From the NCBI GenBank assembly GCA_023428245.1, contig JAEYYX010000048.1:1-64000 (forward strand): a stretch of DNA of 64,000 nucleotides, read 5' to 3'. A program made the position numbers and the translations under genes. The notes under the pieces were generated by a model. The model did no database searches. It saw only the letters and a list, made by a program, of their open reading frames with translations, and was not told the origin of the DNA. This DNA is from Pseudomonadota bacterium (GTDB taxonomy: Bacteria; Myxococcota_A; Polyangia; Polyangiales; Polyangiaceae). Positions 18,116 to 25,902 of the stretch are shown in pieces (positions within the stretch are counted from its first letter, which is position 1; each line of letters starts with the position of its first letter).

Positions 18116-19042
18116 CTAAGGAGCCTCCAAAGGCCGAGCAACATCGGCCCATGCTCGCGCAAACTCCCCCTCCCCGCGCCGCTCGGCGGCCCCCGCCAAA
18201 AATAGCGCGCAAGCGCGCTCGCCGCGTTTGTCCCGCGTCTCTCTCGCCCAGGAAAGCCCCTCGAGAGCTTCGAGGATCGCCTCATTTTCTCGCCCAAGCT
18301 GCGCGAGCACCACCGCTAGAGCGAGGGACGCCCGACATGTGCCGAGTCCTCCTTGTTTCTTGCTCTCGATTTTCTCCGCGCGACAGCGCCGGAGCGCCTC
18401 TCCCGAAACGCTCACAGGAGAGGGGTCGTCCTCCTCAGGCTCCGGACTCACTCCTTCGAAAGGCGCCTCGGGAGGAATTTGTTCGGGCGGGGCCCCGGCC
18501 GTAGGGGACGAGAGCTCTCCATCCAGCAGCGGCGAGCTCATATCGAGCGCGGCGGCCGCCAGGCTGTCTCGTCCATTTCTTCGCGGTGCGACCTCCTGCG
18601 TCCGCAGGCGTGCGCTCTGGGCGAGCTCTGCCGTCACCAGCACTTCCCCGGGCCGGGCCACCTCCGAAAGCTTGCGGGAGCACTCGACGGCATGGCCGAG
18701 CCCGAGGCCAACTTCCCCAGCGGTGCAGGCAATCGTCAGCAGCCCTTCCGCGAGCCCCACCGAGAGCTCGAGCGGAAAGTCCTTCGACGCGATCCAACGG
18801 ATCAGGCGCCTCTCTTCCGAGAGCGGGAAAGCGGCTGCCGTGAAATCGTGGCTGAACCCAATGATACGCCCGCCGAGCGTCTGAACTTCCTTCCAAACGA
18901 GCGGCCAGAGGCCATTTTCCGGACGCGACTCCTCACAGTCCGCCTCCCCTTCGAGGGCGAGCGCGGACGCAGCGCGAAAATGCGCCACGATCTGCATCTT
19001 CGCCGCGTCGTCTAGGTCCGCTTCCGGCTCGGTCGCCTTCAC
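18116..19042 (-). CDS. Degenerate nucleotidyl-cyclase-like protein with TPR-like tail
   Basis: A 308-residue protein. Residues about 15-145 resemble a class III adenylate/guanylate cyclase core: an N-terminal VAHFRAASALALEGE strand-helix, GGRIIGFSHDFTAAAF in the place of the metal-binding hairpin, LELSVGLAEGLLTIACTAGE like the usual RIGLHTGEV strand, and VECSRKLSEVARPGEVLVTAEL like the usual NLAARL/ARPGQILVS helix and strand. The usual metal Asp residues are not evident, so it is likely inactive. An acidic/Pro linker and a C-terminal helical TPR-like region (RASLALAVVLAQLGRENEAI) follow. GTG start at 19042 is uncertain; ATG at 18997 is an alternative. Likely co-transcribed with the FemAB-like gene. 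Confidence 0.65.
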   Translation of the reverse strand: MKATEPEADLDDAAKMQIVAHFRAASALALEGEADCEESRPENGLWPLVWKEVQTLGGRIIGFSHDFTAAAFPLSEERRLIRWIASKDFPLELSVGLAEGLLTIACTAGEVGLGLGHAVECSRKLSEVARPGEVLVTAELAQSARLRTQEVAPRRNGRDSLAAAALDMSSPLLDGELSSPTAGAPPEQIPPEAPFEGVSPEPEEDDPSPVSVSGEALRRCRAEKIESKKQGGLGTCRASLALAVVLAQLGRENEAILEALEGLSWARETRDKRGERACALFLAGAAERRGEGEFARAWADVARPLEAP

Positions 19043-19095
19043 GGGAGGACAGTATGATCCTCTCGCCGGAAAGCGGGAAGTGGGCCAAGGGAGCT

Positions 19096-19165
19096 CGGGA
19101 TTTTCCGGGGCTCGGCTCTCGAGAGGACGAGCGCGGGATTTTCCGGGGCTCGGCTCTCGAGAGGA
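19096..19165. repeat. 38-bp tandem duplication (about 1.8 copies)
   Basis: A 32-base block beginning CGGGATTTTCCGGGG occurs at 19096-19127 and again, identically, at 19134-19165, giving a 38-base period. It lies between lpd and the cyclase-like gene, outside any supported coding region. The exact identity suggests a recent slippage duplication. Confidence 0.85.
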
Positions 19166-19193
19166 TGCGCGCGGATCCTTCGGGCAGCGTGAC

Positions 19194-19220
19194 CCTGCGG
19201 ACCGAGCTCGGTGCCGCAGG
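19194..19220. terminator. Inverted repeat downstream of lpd
   Basis: Perfect 7-bp arms CCTGCGG (19194-19200) and CCGCAGG (19214-19220) flank an inner CCGAGCTCGG palindrome. It lies about 24 bases past the lpd stop on the minus strand. No T-tract follows, so it may act as a 3' stabilising structure or a Rho-assisted terminator. Confidence 0.4.
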
Positions 19221-19243
19221 TCGTCGCGCTCGTCCGGGAGTTT

Positions 19244-20650
19244 TTAGCGATTCATCATGTGCACGGCGTGACCGAGCGCGCCTGCGGCAGCTTCCATGAT
19301 CGCTTCACCGAGGGTTGGGTGGGGATGGATGCTGAGCGCGAGGTCGTCCGCCGTAGCGACCATCTCGATCGCGAGCACTGCCTCGCTGATGAGGTCACTC
19401 GCGCTCGGTCCAACGATATGGATGCCGAGCACGCGGTGCGTCTCCTTCTCGGAGATGACCTTCACGAACCCCTCCGTCTCCGCGATGCTCATTGCGCGAC
19501 CGAGCACGGAGAAGGGGAACCTTCCGACCGTGAACTCGAGTCCCTGCTCCTTGGCCTGGGCCTCGGTGAGGCCAGCGGTGCCGATTTCCGGATGTGTGAA
19601 GATAACGCCGGGGATGGTCGCGAAATCCTTGGCCGCTTTCTTGTCGGCGATGGCTTCGGCGCAGACCTCTCCTTCTTTGGAGGCTTTATGGGCGAGCATG
19701 GGCGCGCCGCTCACGTCACCAATCGCGTAGATTCCGGGGACATTCGTCCTGCACTGGGCGTCGGTGGTGATGAACCCGCGGGCGTCGATGTTCACGCCGA
19801 GCTCTTCGAGGCCAATGCCGCGAGAGCGGGGCTTCATGCCGACAGCAACGAGGACCTGGTCACACTCGATCCGCTCCTCTTTCCCACCTGAGCTGACGCG
19901 CACTGTGAAGGAGTCGTTCGACTTCTCGACGCCTTCTGCCTTGGTGTTCTTGAGAATCTTGCCGCCGCGCTTGGTGATGGCGCGCTCGACGACCTTCACG
20001 CAGTCCGGATCGACGCCGGGGAGCAGCGAATCCGTCAGCTCGACCACTGTCAGTTCGGCGCCGAACGCCTGGTAGACCATGCCGAGTTCGAGCCCGATCA
20101 CGCCGCCGCCGATGACGCAGAGTCGCTTCGGAATCTCTTTCAGGCTGACAGCCTCCCGCGCGCCGATCACGCGCTTGCCGTCGAAGTCGAAGCCGGGGAT
20201 TTGGATCGTCGCTGAGCCCGTCGCGATCACGATGGCTTTGCTCGCGCTGACGCGGCGCTTTCCGCCCGTCTTCTCCGTCACCTCAATGGTGTTCTTGTCA
20301 ACCAAGCGACCACGACCCTCGATCAAAGTCGCGCCGTTCGACTTGAGGAGGCCGCGCACGCCCCCCGTGAGCTTTCGAACGATCCCGTCTTTCCACTCCT
20401 GCATCCGCGGCGCGTCGACCGTGACCCCGGCGACGTTGATACCGTGAGCGGAGATGCTGTGAGCCTTTTCGTAGAAATGGGCGTTCGCGATCAGTGCCTT
20501 CGACGGGATACAGCCCCAATTCAGGCAAACTCCGCCGACCTCTTCCTCCTCGATGCAGGCCGTCTTGATTCCGAGCTGAGCGAGACGAATCGCGCACACA
20601 TACCCGCCCGGGCCTCCGCCGAGGACAATCGCTTCGAACTGATCTGACAT
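19244..20650 (-). CDS. lpd: Dihydrolipoyl dehydrogenase
   Basis: A 468-residue FAD/NAD flavoprotein, the E3 component shared by pyruvate, 2-oxoglutarate and branched-chain dehydrogenase complexes and glycine cleavage. It shows the FAD fingerprint VLGGGPGGYVCAIR, the redox pair GGVCLNWGCIPSK near residue 45, the NAD fingerprint GGGVIGLELGMVYQAFG, the FAD-contacting YAIGDV and the catalytic IHPHPTLGEAI. The ATG at 20650 (MSDQFEAIVLGG) was chosen over an upstream frame extension because it matches family starts. No E1 or E2 gene is nearby. Confidence 0.95.
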   Translation of the reverse strand: MSDQFEAIVLGGGPGGYVCAIRLAQLGIKTACIEEEEVGGVCLNWGCIPSKALIANAHFYEKAHSISAHGINVAGVTVDAPRMQEWKDGIVRKLTGGVRGLLKSNGATLIEGRGRLVDKNTIEVTEKTGGKRRVSASKAIVIATGSATIQIPGFDFDGKRVIGAREAVSLKEIPKRLCVIGGGVIGLELGMVYQAFGAELTVVELTDSLLPGVDPDCVKVVERAITKRGGKILKNTKAEGVEKSNDSFTVRVSSGGKEERIECDQVLVAVGMKPRSRGIGLEELGVNIDARGFITTDAQCRTNVPGIYAIGDVSGAPMLAHKASKEGEVCAEAIADKKAAKDFATIPGVIFTHPEIGTAGLTEAQAKEQGLEFTVGRFPFSVLGRAMSIAETEGFVKVISEKETHRVLGIHIVGPSASDLISEAVLAIEMVATADDLALSIHPHPTLGEAIMEAAAGALGHAVHMMNR

Positions 20651-20682
20651 GCGCCACCGCTTAGCCGAGGGGCAGCGGAGCC

Positions 20683-21699
20683 TCAAGAGCTCTCCCGTTC
20701 GAGAGCCAAGAGGGCTTGTTCGGCGCTCTCCCGAAGCTCCGGATCGAGCTTGGCTCCCTCGATGAAGGACGCAAACTCTCGGGCGCGCACCTCGGTCATG
20801 GCCGAGAGCAAAGCGAATCGTTCGAGGCGGTTGCCCCGGCGAAGCCCGCGTTCGACCGAGCGAGTGGCCCCTGCATGTCCGAGTGCGGCGAGCGCTACGC
20901 GGGCATGGAAGCGGAATGGATCGGCGCTCAGGCCGAAAAACCCAAAGGCGCGCCGGACGAGCCCTGGTTCTGCCGCCCGAATGCGATACCTCCCTGACAG
21001 CAAGATGGCCAGCTGTTCGTCACGGGGTTCCCCCGGCCGAAGGGCGCGCGCGACGAGGGCCACGACTCCATCGGTGGGCGAGTCGATGCCCCGTTCGAGA
21101 CACACGAGCTCGGCGACCGCCCGAACCAAAGGATGTTCGTCCTCCGTAAGAGACTGGAGCGTGGTCCGGGCCGCCTCGTCTTCCCCGAGATCGAGGAGCT
21201 CGCCGAGCAAACGCGCCACGAGTTCACGTATGCGAGCATCCACGTCGTCTTTCGCCGAGCAGAGAGCTGGGGACGCGTCGCTGCCCCCGAGGGCGAAGGT
21301 GGCCGAAAGGGCCTGGTACCGCACGCGAGGATCGGTCGCACCGAGAAACGGGGCAATTTTCGACAGGACGTGTGAGTCCCCTTCCGACGCGAGTTCCCCG
21401 AGCGCGAGGAGCGCATAACGACGAACCTCGACGTCACCGTCCGCAAGAAGCGGCACGATTTTCTGGATCGCTTCGTGCATCCCGGCGTCGGCCAGAGCGA
21501 CGAGCACCGCCACGCGCAGACCGGTATCGGTCGACTCATCGAGGATGCGGATCAATAGGGGCAGGATCCGCCCGCGCCCCTCGGAGTCCGAGTGCCGCGG
21601 GGCATCCCGAACAGCGGAGAGTCGAACCTTGGGATTGGGATCGGCGAGGTCGCGACAGGTCGCCTCAAGGGAACGCGGCAGCATGGGCAGCTTGAACAC
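20683..21699 (-). CDS. HEAT-repeat protein
   Basis: A 338-residue all-helical protein with HEAT-type repeats, for example DPNPKVRLSAVRDAPRHSD, ADGDVEVRRYALLALGELA and ATDPRVRYQALSATFALGG in the first 150 residues, and looser repeats to the end. Such repeats form a protein-binding solenoid; no catalytic motif is seen, so the partner is unknown. GTG start at 21699, with a downstream ATG (MLPRSL) as an alternative. It lies 32 bases upstream of lpd on the same strand and may be co-transcribed with it. Confidence 0.8.
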   Translation of the reverse strand: MFKLPMLPRSLEATCRDLADPNPKVRLSAVRDAPRHSDSEGRGRILPLLIRILDESTDTGLRVAVLVALADAGMHEAIQKIVPLLADGDVEVRRYALLALGELASEGDSHVLSKIAPFLGATDPRVRYQALSATFALGGSDASPALCSAKDDVDARIRELVARLLGELLDLGEDEAARTTLQSLTEDEHPLVRAVAELVCLERGIDSPTDGVVALVARALRPGEPRDEQLAILLSGRYRIRAAEPGLVRRAFGFFGLSADPFRFHARVALAALGHAGATRSVERGLRRGNRLERFALLSAMTEVRAREFASFIEGAKLDPELRESAEQALLALERESS

Positions 21700-21717
21700 G
21701 CGCCCCTCGAGCTCCTT

Positions 21718-22284
21718 TCATTCGGACCGCGCCCCGCCGAGCGAAAACCCTGGCTGACACACTTCTGCGGGGTGATCCTCGGGAATCGGCTCGCCAGCCT
21801 GCTTCGCGATGCAGATCTTGGTGGTGTGCGCGTCTTTTTGGACGACAAGCGCACCCCAAGGATCGGGCCCACCGATATCGGTGCAGAAGTAATCAGCCCG
21901 ACAATCTTTGTCGGTGTTGCACGTCATCATGCAGAATGTGCGCGAGCTCGGAGAGAGCTTCCCCGGGTACTCACAGGCGGGCACCGCCGACGAAGAGCTA
22001 TTGAACATCACGCAGATGGACTCGCCTTCGGGACAGCTCGACTCGGAACAGTTGGCTAGCGTGCAATATCCGCCGGGCTGCGAGGTGTCGCAGAGTCGTT
22101 GCCGTTCACCGGAGCAGTCCTGATTGACGCGACAGTCATCTCCGATGCGCGGTTGGCACGCGGAAGCGCCCAGCAAAACGCACAGGAGGGCTGCTCCGAA
22201 GACCCGCGCTGCTAGGGGCGAGAGCGAAGATGCGAGCGCTGTCGCGTGCCCATCTTTGGCCTGTGCTGGTCCGGCGCGTCTCAT
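21718..22284 (-). CDS. Cysteine-rich lipoprotein
   Basis: A 188-residue predicted lipoprotein with a signal segment VFGAALLCVLLGASAC ending in the lipid-accepting Cys. The mature part holds many Cys in short spacings (DDCRVNQDCSGERQRLCD, then CTLANCSESSCPEG, and CMMTCNTDKDCRADYFCTD), a disulfide-rich pattern common in secreted myxobacterial proteins. Function unknown. The only good start is the ATG at 22284, which lies inside a relic of a dispersed inverted-repeat element (22272-22301) and has no clear ribosome site. It is divergent from another lipoprotein gene. Confidence 0.75.
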   Translation of the reverse strand: MRRAGPAQAKDGHATALASSLSPLAARVFGAALLCVLLGASACQPRIGDDCRVNQDCSGERQRLCDTSQPGGYCTLANCSESSCPEGESICVMFNSSSSAVPACEYPGKLSPSSRTFCMMTCNTDKDCRADYFCTDIGGPDPWGALVVQKDAHTTKICIAKQAGEPIPEDHPAEVCQPGFSLGGARSE

Positions 22285-22301
22285 TTTTGAGCTGCGCTCT
22301 A
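22272..22301 (-). mobile_element. One-end relic of the TA-flanked inverted-repeat element
   Basis: On the minus strand, TA (22301-22300) is followed by GAGCGCAGCTCAAAAATGAG and a few more bases, closely matching the left ends of the elements at 25077 and 38624, including the CTCAAAAATGAG hairpin core. The rest of the element is absent. The ATG of the Cys-rich lipoprotein gene (22284) falls in the conserved AAAAATGAG core. Confidence 0.5.
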
Positions 22302-22389
22302 GCCTCGAAAACAGTCCTTGTCGACCAGCCCTAGCCCCTCCCCCTGTGGAAGCTTGCGCAGGTGCGCTCCCTTTCGTAAGTTTTTCTTC

Positions 22390-23358
22390 GTGAAAGGTCC
22401 GAGTCCCGCTCGCGCTCCCCGACTCGTCGCGAGACTGCGAAAGAGCGCACCGGCGCGCGCCGTCGGCCTGGGCCTCCTGTCGATGGTCTCGATGGGGTGC
22501 GCCGTCGAAGCCCTCGACCAGGAAACAGAGCCCACGAGCGCGCGGGTCCACGGCTATCTTCGAATCGCTGAGAGAGTTGGACCGGTCGCGGAGCGAGCCG
22601 ACGCGCTCAGCGTGTTCGTGCGGTTTCCCGATGGGGCGGAGAGCCCCGAGGTCCTCTCTGCACTCGGCGTTCACGTGCGCCTCCCCGAGGCCGGCGTATG
22701 CAGTCTCGATCCCCGGCTCGCCAGACGCTCCTCCCCCGAAGCTCTCCCCTCCTCCGCGAAGGTCGAGCTTGTCCTGGCCGACTTGGTCACGTTGGGCCTC
22801 GATTCTGGAGCAGTGCGAACTGAACGACAGCTGCTCGTTCCCCATGCATTCCCCACCGTGGGCGGAACAGTCGGAGGCGCTCTCTACACGAGTCGCTCGC
22901 GGCGCGCCGAAGACCTCCCTGCGGGCGCCAGCTACACCCTTTCGGTCCAAGGCCTTGCTGAGACAGCAGAGAACCTGAAGTTCTCCTTCCGCCTGCCCGA
23001 TCGTCTCAAGGACGTCACTGTCTCAGGCATCGCTCTCGGGGAGCTCAGCGAGATCGAACGAGCCCGGCCACTGGACGTGACCTGGACACCCGACGAGGCC
23101 ACAGCAGAGACGGAAGAGCGTCGTGTCGTCGTGGAGATTGGTGATGGGACCGAGAGCGCTCGCTGCGTTTTCCCTGAGTCGGATGGCTCCGGAACCGTGC
23201 CCGCATCGCTGCTTGAGCGGGTGCTCACGCGGCCGTCTCCCTTGACATTGTCCCTTTTGAAGTTGACGCGAAGTCGGGCGCAAGGGGGCGGAGATCGAGA
23301 CTCCCTCGACGTCCTCTTCGAAGCCGAAGTTTCACAGTCCGTTCGGGCGACCCCATGA
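22390..23358 (+). CDS. Putative lipoprotein of unknown function
   Basis: About 322 residues from a GTG at 22390 (an in-frame start 72 bases upstream is possible). A basic N-terminus is followed by AVGLGLLSMVSMGCAVEALD, a lipoprotein-like signal with Cys. The mature region has beta-strand-rich segments such as ADALSVFVRFPDGAE, VELVLADLVTLGLDSG and RRVVVEIGDGTESARCVF, suggesting beta-sandwich domains. No enzyme motif is seen. It is divergent from the Cys-rich lipoprotein and lies 28 bases upstream of the lipase gene, probably in one transcript. Confidence 0.7.
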   Translation: MKGPSPARAPRLVARLRKSAPARAVGLGLLSMVSMGCAVEALDQETEPTSARVHGYLRIAERVGPVAERADALSVFVRFPDGAESPEVLSALGVHVRLPEAGVCSLDPRLARRSSPEALPSSAKVELVLADLVTLGLDSGAVRTERQLLVPHAFPTVGGTVGGALYTSRSRRAEDLPAGASYTLSVQGLAETAENLKFSFRLPDRLKDVTVSGIALGELSEIERARPLDVTWTPDEATAETEERRVVVEIGDGTESARCVFPESDGSGTVPASLLERVLTRPSPLTLSLLKLTRSRAQGGGDRDSLDVLFEAEVSQSVRATP

Positions 23359-23386
23359 TCCAAAGGGCTCCTGGGGGCCGACTGTG

Positions 23387-24604
23387 ATGGCAACGCCACA
23401 TCGGATTTTCTTGATCCCAGGCCTCTTCGGGTTCGGCCACCTCGCGGGCTACGAATACTTCAACCACGTTCGCCGTCAGATCGGCGCCGAATTTCGCCAA
23501 CGCGGACAGAGCGTGGAGTTCTACGACACACCCACGCCGCCAACATCTTCTCTCCGCTACCGCGCCGAGGTCGTCGCCCGCACGATCGCGCACCACGCGG
23601 GCTCTGAAGGTCCGATCCACCTCGTGGGGCATTCGACGGGAGGACTCGACGCACGCTTGCTCTTGTCCCCGAGTGCACAACTCCGGCTCGGAGCGGATTT
23701 GCTCGCCTGGCGCAGCCGGGTGAAGAGCCTGGTCACGCTCAACACGCCGCACTACGGCACCCCGCTCGCCTCTTACTTCTCGACGGTGTCCGGCGCGCGC
23801 ATGCTCTACGCGCTCAGCCTGCTCACAATTCTCTCCCTGAAGCTGGGCGAGCCCTCCCTCGCTATCTTCGCGCGCGTGCTCGCGGGGGTCGGCGGCATCG
23901 ATGCGCTCGTGGGAGGGGACCTCCGGCTATTTTCGCGCCTCACGGAAGGTTTGCTCCGCTTCGTCGCCAAGGAGAGGCGGGGGGAAATCCATGATTATCT
24001 CTCCAAAGTCCTTACGGACCAAGGGGCCATCCTCCAGATCAGCCCCGAGGCCATGGACATCTTCAATGCGAGCGTGAGAGACCGAGAGGGCATCCTCTAT
24101 GGTTCGGTGCTGGCTCTCGCCCCTCGTCCGAGCAGCCTGAAAGCCGCGAAGCGGATCCGCTCCCCCTCGACGGCGATCTCCGCCGCCCTCTACGCGACCC
24201 TCTATCAGTTCGCTTCCCAACCTCACGAACGCTACGCCTACGCTCGGCTCGACGCTCGGAGCCGCACTCTCGTCGAAACTGCCACGGGCTCCACGCCCAC
24301 CGACGAGGATACGGACGGCATCGTGCCCACGCTCTCGATGCAGTGGGGCCGGACCATCGCCGCCGTCGAAGCGGACCATCTCGACACCCTCGGACACTTC
24401 CTCGACTTCGACAAACCCCGCATCCACACCGACTGGCTCACGAGCGGCGCTCGAATGTCCCGGGAGCGCTTCTCTTCGCTATGCCGGGCAATCGCCGAGT
24501 TTCAGCTCGGGCCTTTTTCGGAAGCAGACGCCGCTCCGCCCGTCCCAGACGACGCCTTAGGTTCCCCGACGATCGGAAGCGACAAGCGCATCTTCTCGCC
24601 GTGA
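23387..24604 (+). CDS. Alpha/beta-hydrolase, lipase-like
   Basis: A 405-residue alpha/beta hydrolase. The oxyanion-type N-terminus RIFLIPGLFGFGHLAG and the nucleophile elbow HLVGHSTGGLDARLLL (Ser in G-H-S-T-G near residue 85) match triacylglycerol lipase/PGAP1-like enzymes. LVTLNTPHYGTPLASYF follows, also typical. DEDTDGIVPT and ADHLDTLGHFLDF probably provide the Asp and His of the triad. No signal peptide is evident. GTG at 23384 is an alternative start. Its last 103 bases overlap the convergent PDZ lipoprotein gene. Confidence 0.85.
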   Translation: MATPHRIFLIPGLFGFGHLAGYEYFNHVRRQIGAEFRQRGQSVEFYDTPTPPTSSLRYRAEVVARTIAHHAGSEGPIHLVGHSTGGLDARLLLSPSAQLRLGADLLAWRSRVKSLVTLNTPHYGTPLASYFSTVSGARMLYALSLLTILSLKLGEPSLAIFARVLAGVGGIDALVGGDLRLFSRLTEGLLRFVAKERRGEIHDYLSKVLTDQGAILQISPEAMDIFNASVRDREGILYGSVLALAPRPSSLKAAKRIRSPSTAISAALYATLYQFASQPHERYAYARLDARSRTLVETATGSTPTDEDTDGIVPTLSMQWGRTIAAVEADHLDTLGHFLDFDKPRIHTDWLTSGARMSRERFSSLCRAIAEFQLGPFSEADAAPPVPDDALGSPTIGSDKRIFSP

Positions 24605-25041
24605 CGGAGGTAGTCGACCTCGAGGTAGGGGGCGCTCTTGAGACTCTGGAACGTTTGATAAGCGTCCCCCTCTCGCTCGACGGACTGGCCGTTCACCTGC
24701 GTCACCACGTCGCCCGGCTCGAGTCCCACGCCACGGAACCTCTCGACGTTGCCAATGCGGATGATCCGGAAACCGACGAACTTTCCTTCCTTGAGCTCCG
24801 CTTTGACCTCGAGATCTTGAAGAAATCGCCCAAGCCCGGCGTCGACGACGGCGACCACATCGGCTCGCGAGAGCTCGGTCACAGGAGTCGCCACCGATTG
24901 AGCGGGGGGATCTCCGGGAGGCGCCGTGCTCTGGACCGGCGGCATCGCTCCCCCCTTGGATTTCGAACCACAGGCGCTTGAAGCGAGAAAAAGAAGAGCG
25001 AATCCCCAGGGAAGAAGCTGCGCGAAGGGACGGGGCGTCAT
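24502..25041 (-). CDS. PDZ-domain lipoprotein (GspC C-domain-like)
   Basis: A 179-residue predicted lipoprotein: signal LLPWGFALLFLASSAC with Cys near residue 24, a Pro-rich spacer, then RADVVAVVDAGLGRFLQDLE and a PDZ-like domain (FVGFRIIRIG, GVGLEPGDVVTQVNGQSVE, LEVDYLRHGEKMRLSLPI). This order resembles the C-terminal part of type II secretion protein GspC. No other type II secretion gene is nearby, so it may be a stand-alone scaffold. ATG at 25041 was chosen because the signal peptide follows it at once. Confidence 0.75.
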   Translation of the reverse strand: MTPRPFAQLLPWGFALLFLASSACGSKSKGGAMPPVQSTAPPGDPPAQSVATPVTELSRADVVAVVDAGLGRFLQDLEVKAELKEGKFVGFRIIRIGNVERFRGVGLEPGDVVTQVNGQSVEREGDAYQTFQSLKSAPYLEVDYLRHGEKMRLSLPIVGEPKASSGTGGAASASEKGPS

Positions 25042-25076
25042 CCAGGCGAGCCTAACGCTGAAGGCCCGGGTCGGGC

Positions 25077-25221
25077 TACAGCGCATCTCAAAAATGAGAT
25101 GCGCGCAAAAAGCACCAAGGAACCGTCGAGCACATCTCCGGAAAATACGGCGAAAGCTCTCGCCCGTTCGCCCAGAAGGGCGGGCGAGAGCGAAGCCGTA
25201 GCATTTTTGAGACGTGTTCTA
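25077..25221. mobile_element. MITE-like inverted-repeat element, copy 1
   Basis: A 141-bp non-coding element bounded by TA (25077-25078 and 25220-25221). Its left end carries the hairpin GCATCTCAAAAATGAGATGC (25083-25102). Its right end, read inward on the minus strand, starts GAACACGTCTCAAAAAT, an imperfect inverted copy of the left end. The middle shares long stretches with copy 2 (CCGTCGAGCA, ACGGCGAAAGCT). Copy 1 has an extra block of about 40 bp with a perfect 11-bp hairpin (arms 25156-25166 and 25181-25191). The TAG stop of tmk is formed at the right junction. TA flanks suggest mobilisation by an IS630/mariner-type transposase, which is inference. Confidence 0.65.
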
Positions 25222-25902
25222 CTTTGACGCTTCGAAATCGCTCCCCGGCCTCTTGGCGGTAGCTCCCGATCCGGAGCCGATGACGCGCTCGACGCGGGTC
25301 AGAAGCTCTGCGGTGACCTCTTCCACGCTGCCCTCGCCGCGCATGTGCACGATGGGGTGCTGGGGAAGAAGGCGCTCAGCATCCAAGTAAAGGGACGCCA
25401 GACGACCCTGAAGGTCATCCACTTCGTAGAGCTCCGGAGCGCCACCCCGTGCCGCACGCCGCACCTTCGCAACGCGCGGATCGATATCAACTACCACGGT
25501 CAGGTCCGGAACCAGCGCTCCCCGATTCACAGCACGCACAAACTCCGCCGCCTCGTCGGGGACCGTAGAGGTCGCCGATTGGTAGACAATGCTCGAAAGA
25601 AGATAGCGATCGGAGATCACCACCTCGCCCTCCGCAAGGCGTGGAGCGATCTCGGCGACGCAGTGGTCGGCGCGATCGGCTGCGAAGAGAAGCGCCATCG
25701 TCTTGTAGTCCGGGGCTTCTTCGACCCGTTTTCCTGAAGCGAGGATCTCGCGCAAAAAACGCCCGACGAGCCCGGTGGAAGGCTCCCGGGTCGGGTGCAC
25801 CCGATGTCCCTTTCGCTCGAGCGCCTCAGTGAGTCGGGTCAACTGGGTCGTGGTTCCGGACCCGTCGATCCCCTCGAGAACGATGAACGCACCGCGCTTC
25901 AC
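25219..25902 (-). CDS. tmk: Thymidylate kinase (P-loop Lys replaced)
   Basis: A 227-residue dTMP kinase making dTDP. It has the Tmk core: FIVLEGIDGSGTTTQLTRL at the N-terminus, TREPS, DRYLLSSIVYQ near 95 and a LID segment RAARGGAPELYEVDD. Two points are odd: the P-loop normally reads GxGK(S/T)T but here reads GSGTTT, with Thr (ACC) in place of the catalytic Lys, and the LID lacks the usual D-R pair. GTG start at 25902 overlaps panC by 4 bases, making a panB-panC-tmk operon. Its TAG stop is formed by the junction with the inverted-repeat element. Confidence 0.9.
   Translation of the reverse strand: MKRGAFIVLEGIDGSGTTTQLTRLTEALERKGHRVHPTREPSTGLVGRFLREILASGKRVEEAPDYKTMALLFAADRADHCVAEIAPRLAEGEVVISDRYLLSSIVYQSATSTVPDEAAEFVRAVNRGALVPDLTVVVDIDPRVAKVRRAARGGAPELYEVDDLQGRLASLYLDAERLLPQHPIVHMRGEGSVEEVTAELLTRVERVIGSGSGATAKRPGSDFEASK

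Noticed and set aside
22285..22950. A 220-codon N-terminal extension of the Cys-rich lipoprotein
   Set aside because: It is antisense to the next lipoprotein and puts the signal peptide in the middle of the protein.
24502..25041. Part of a type II secretion operon
   Set aside because: Only one GspC-like PDZ domain was found and its neighbours are unrelated.
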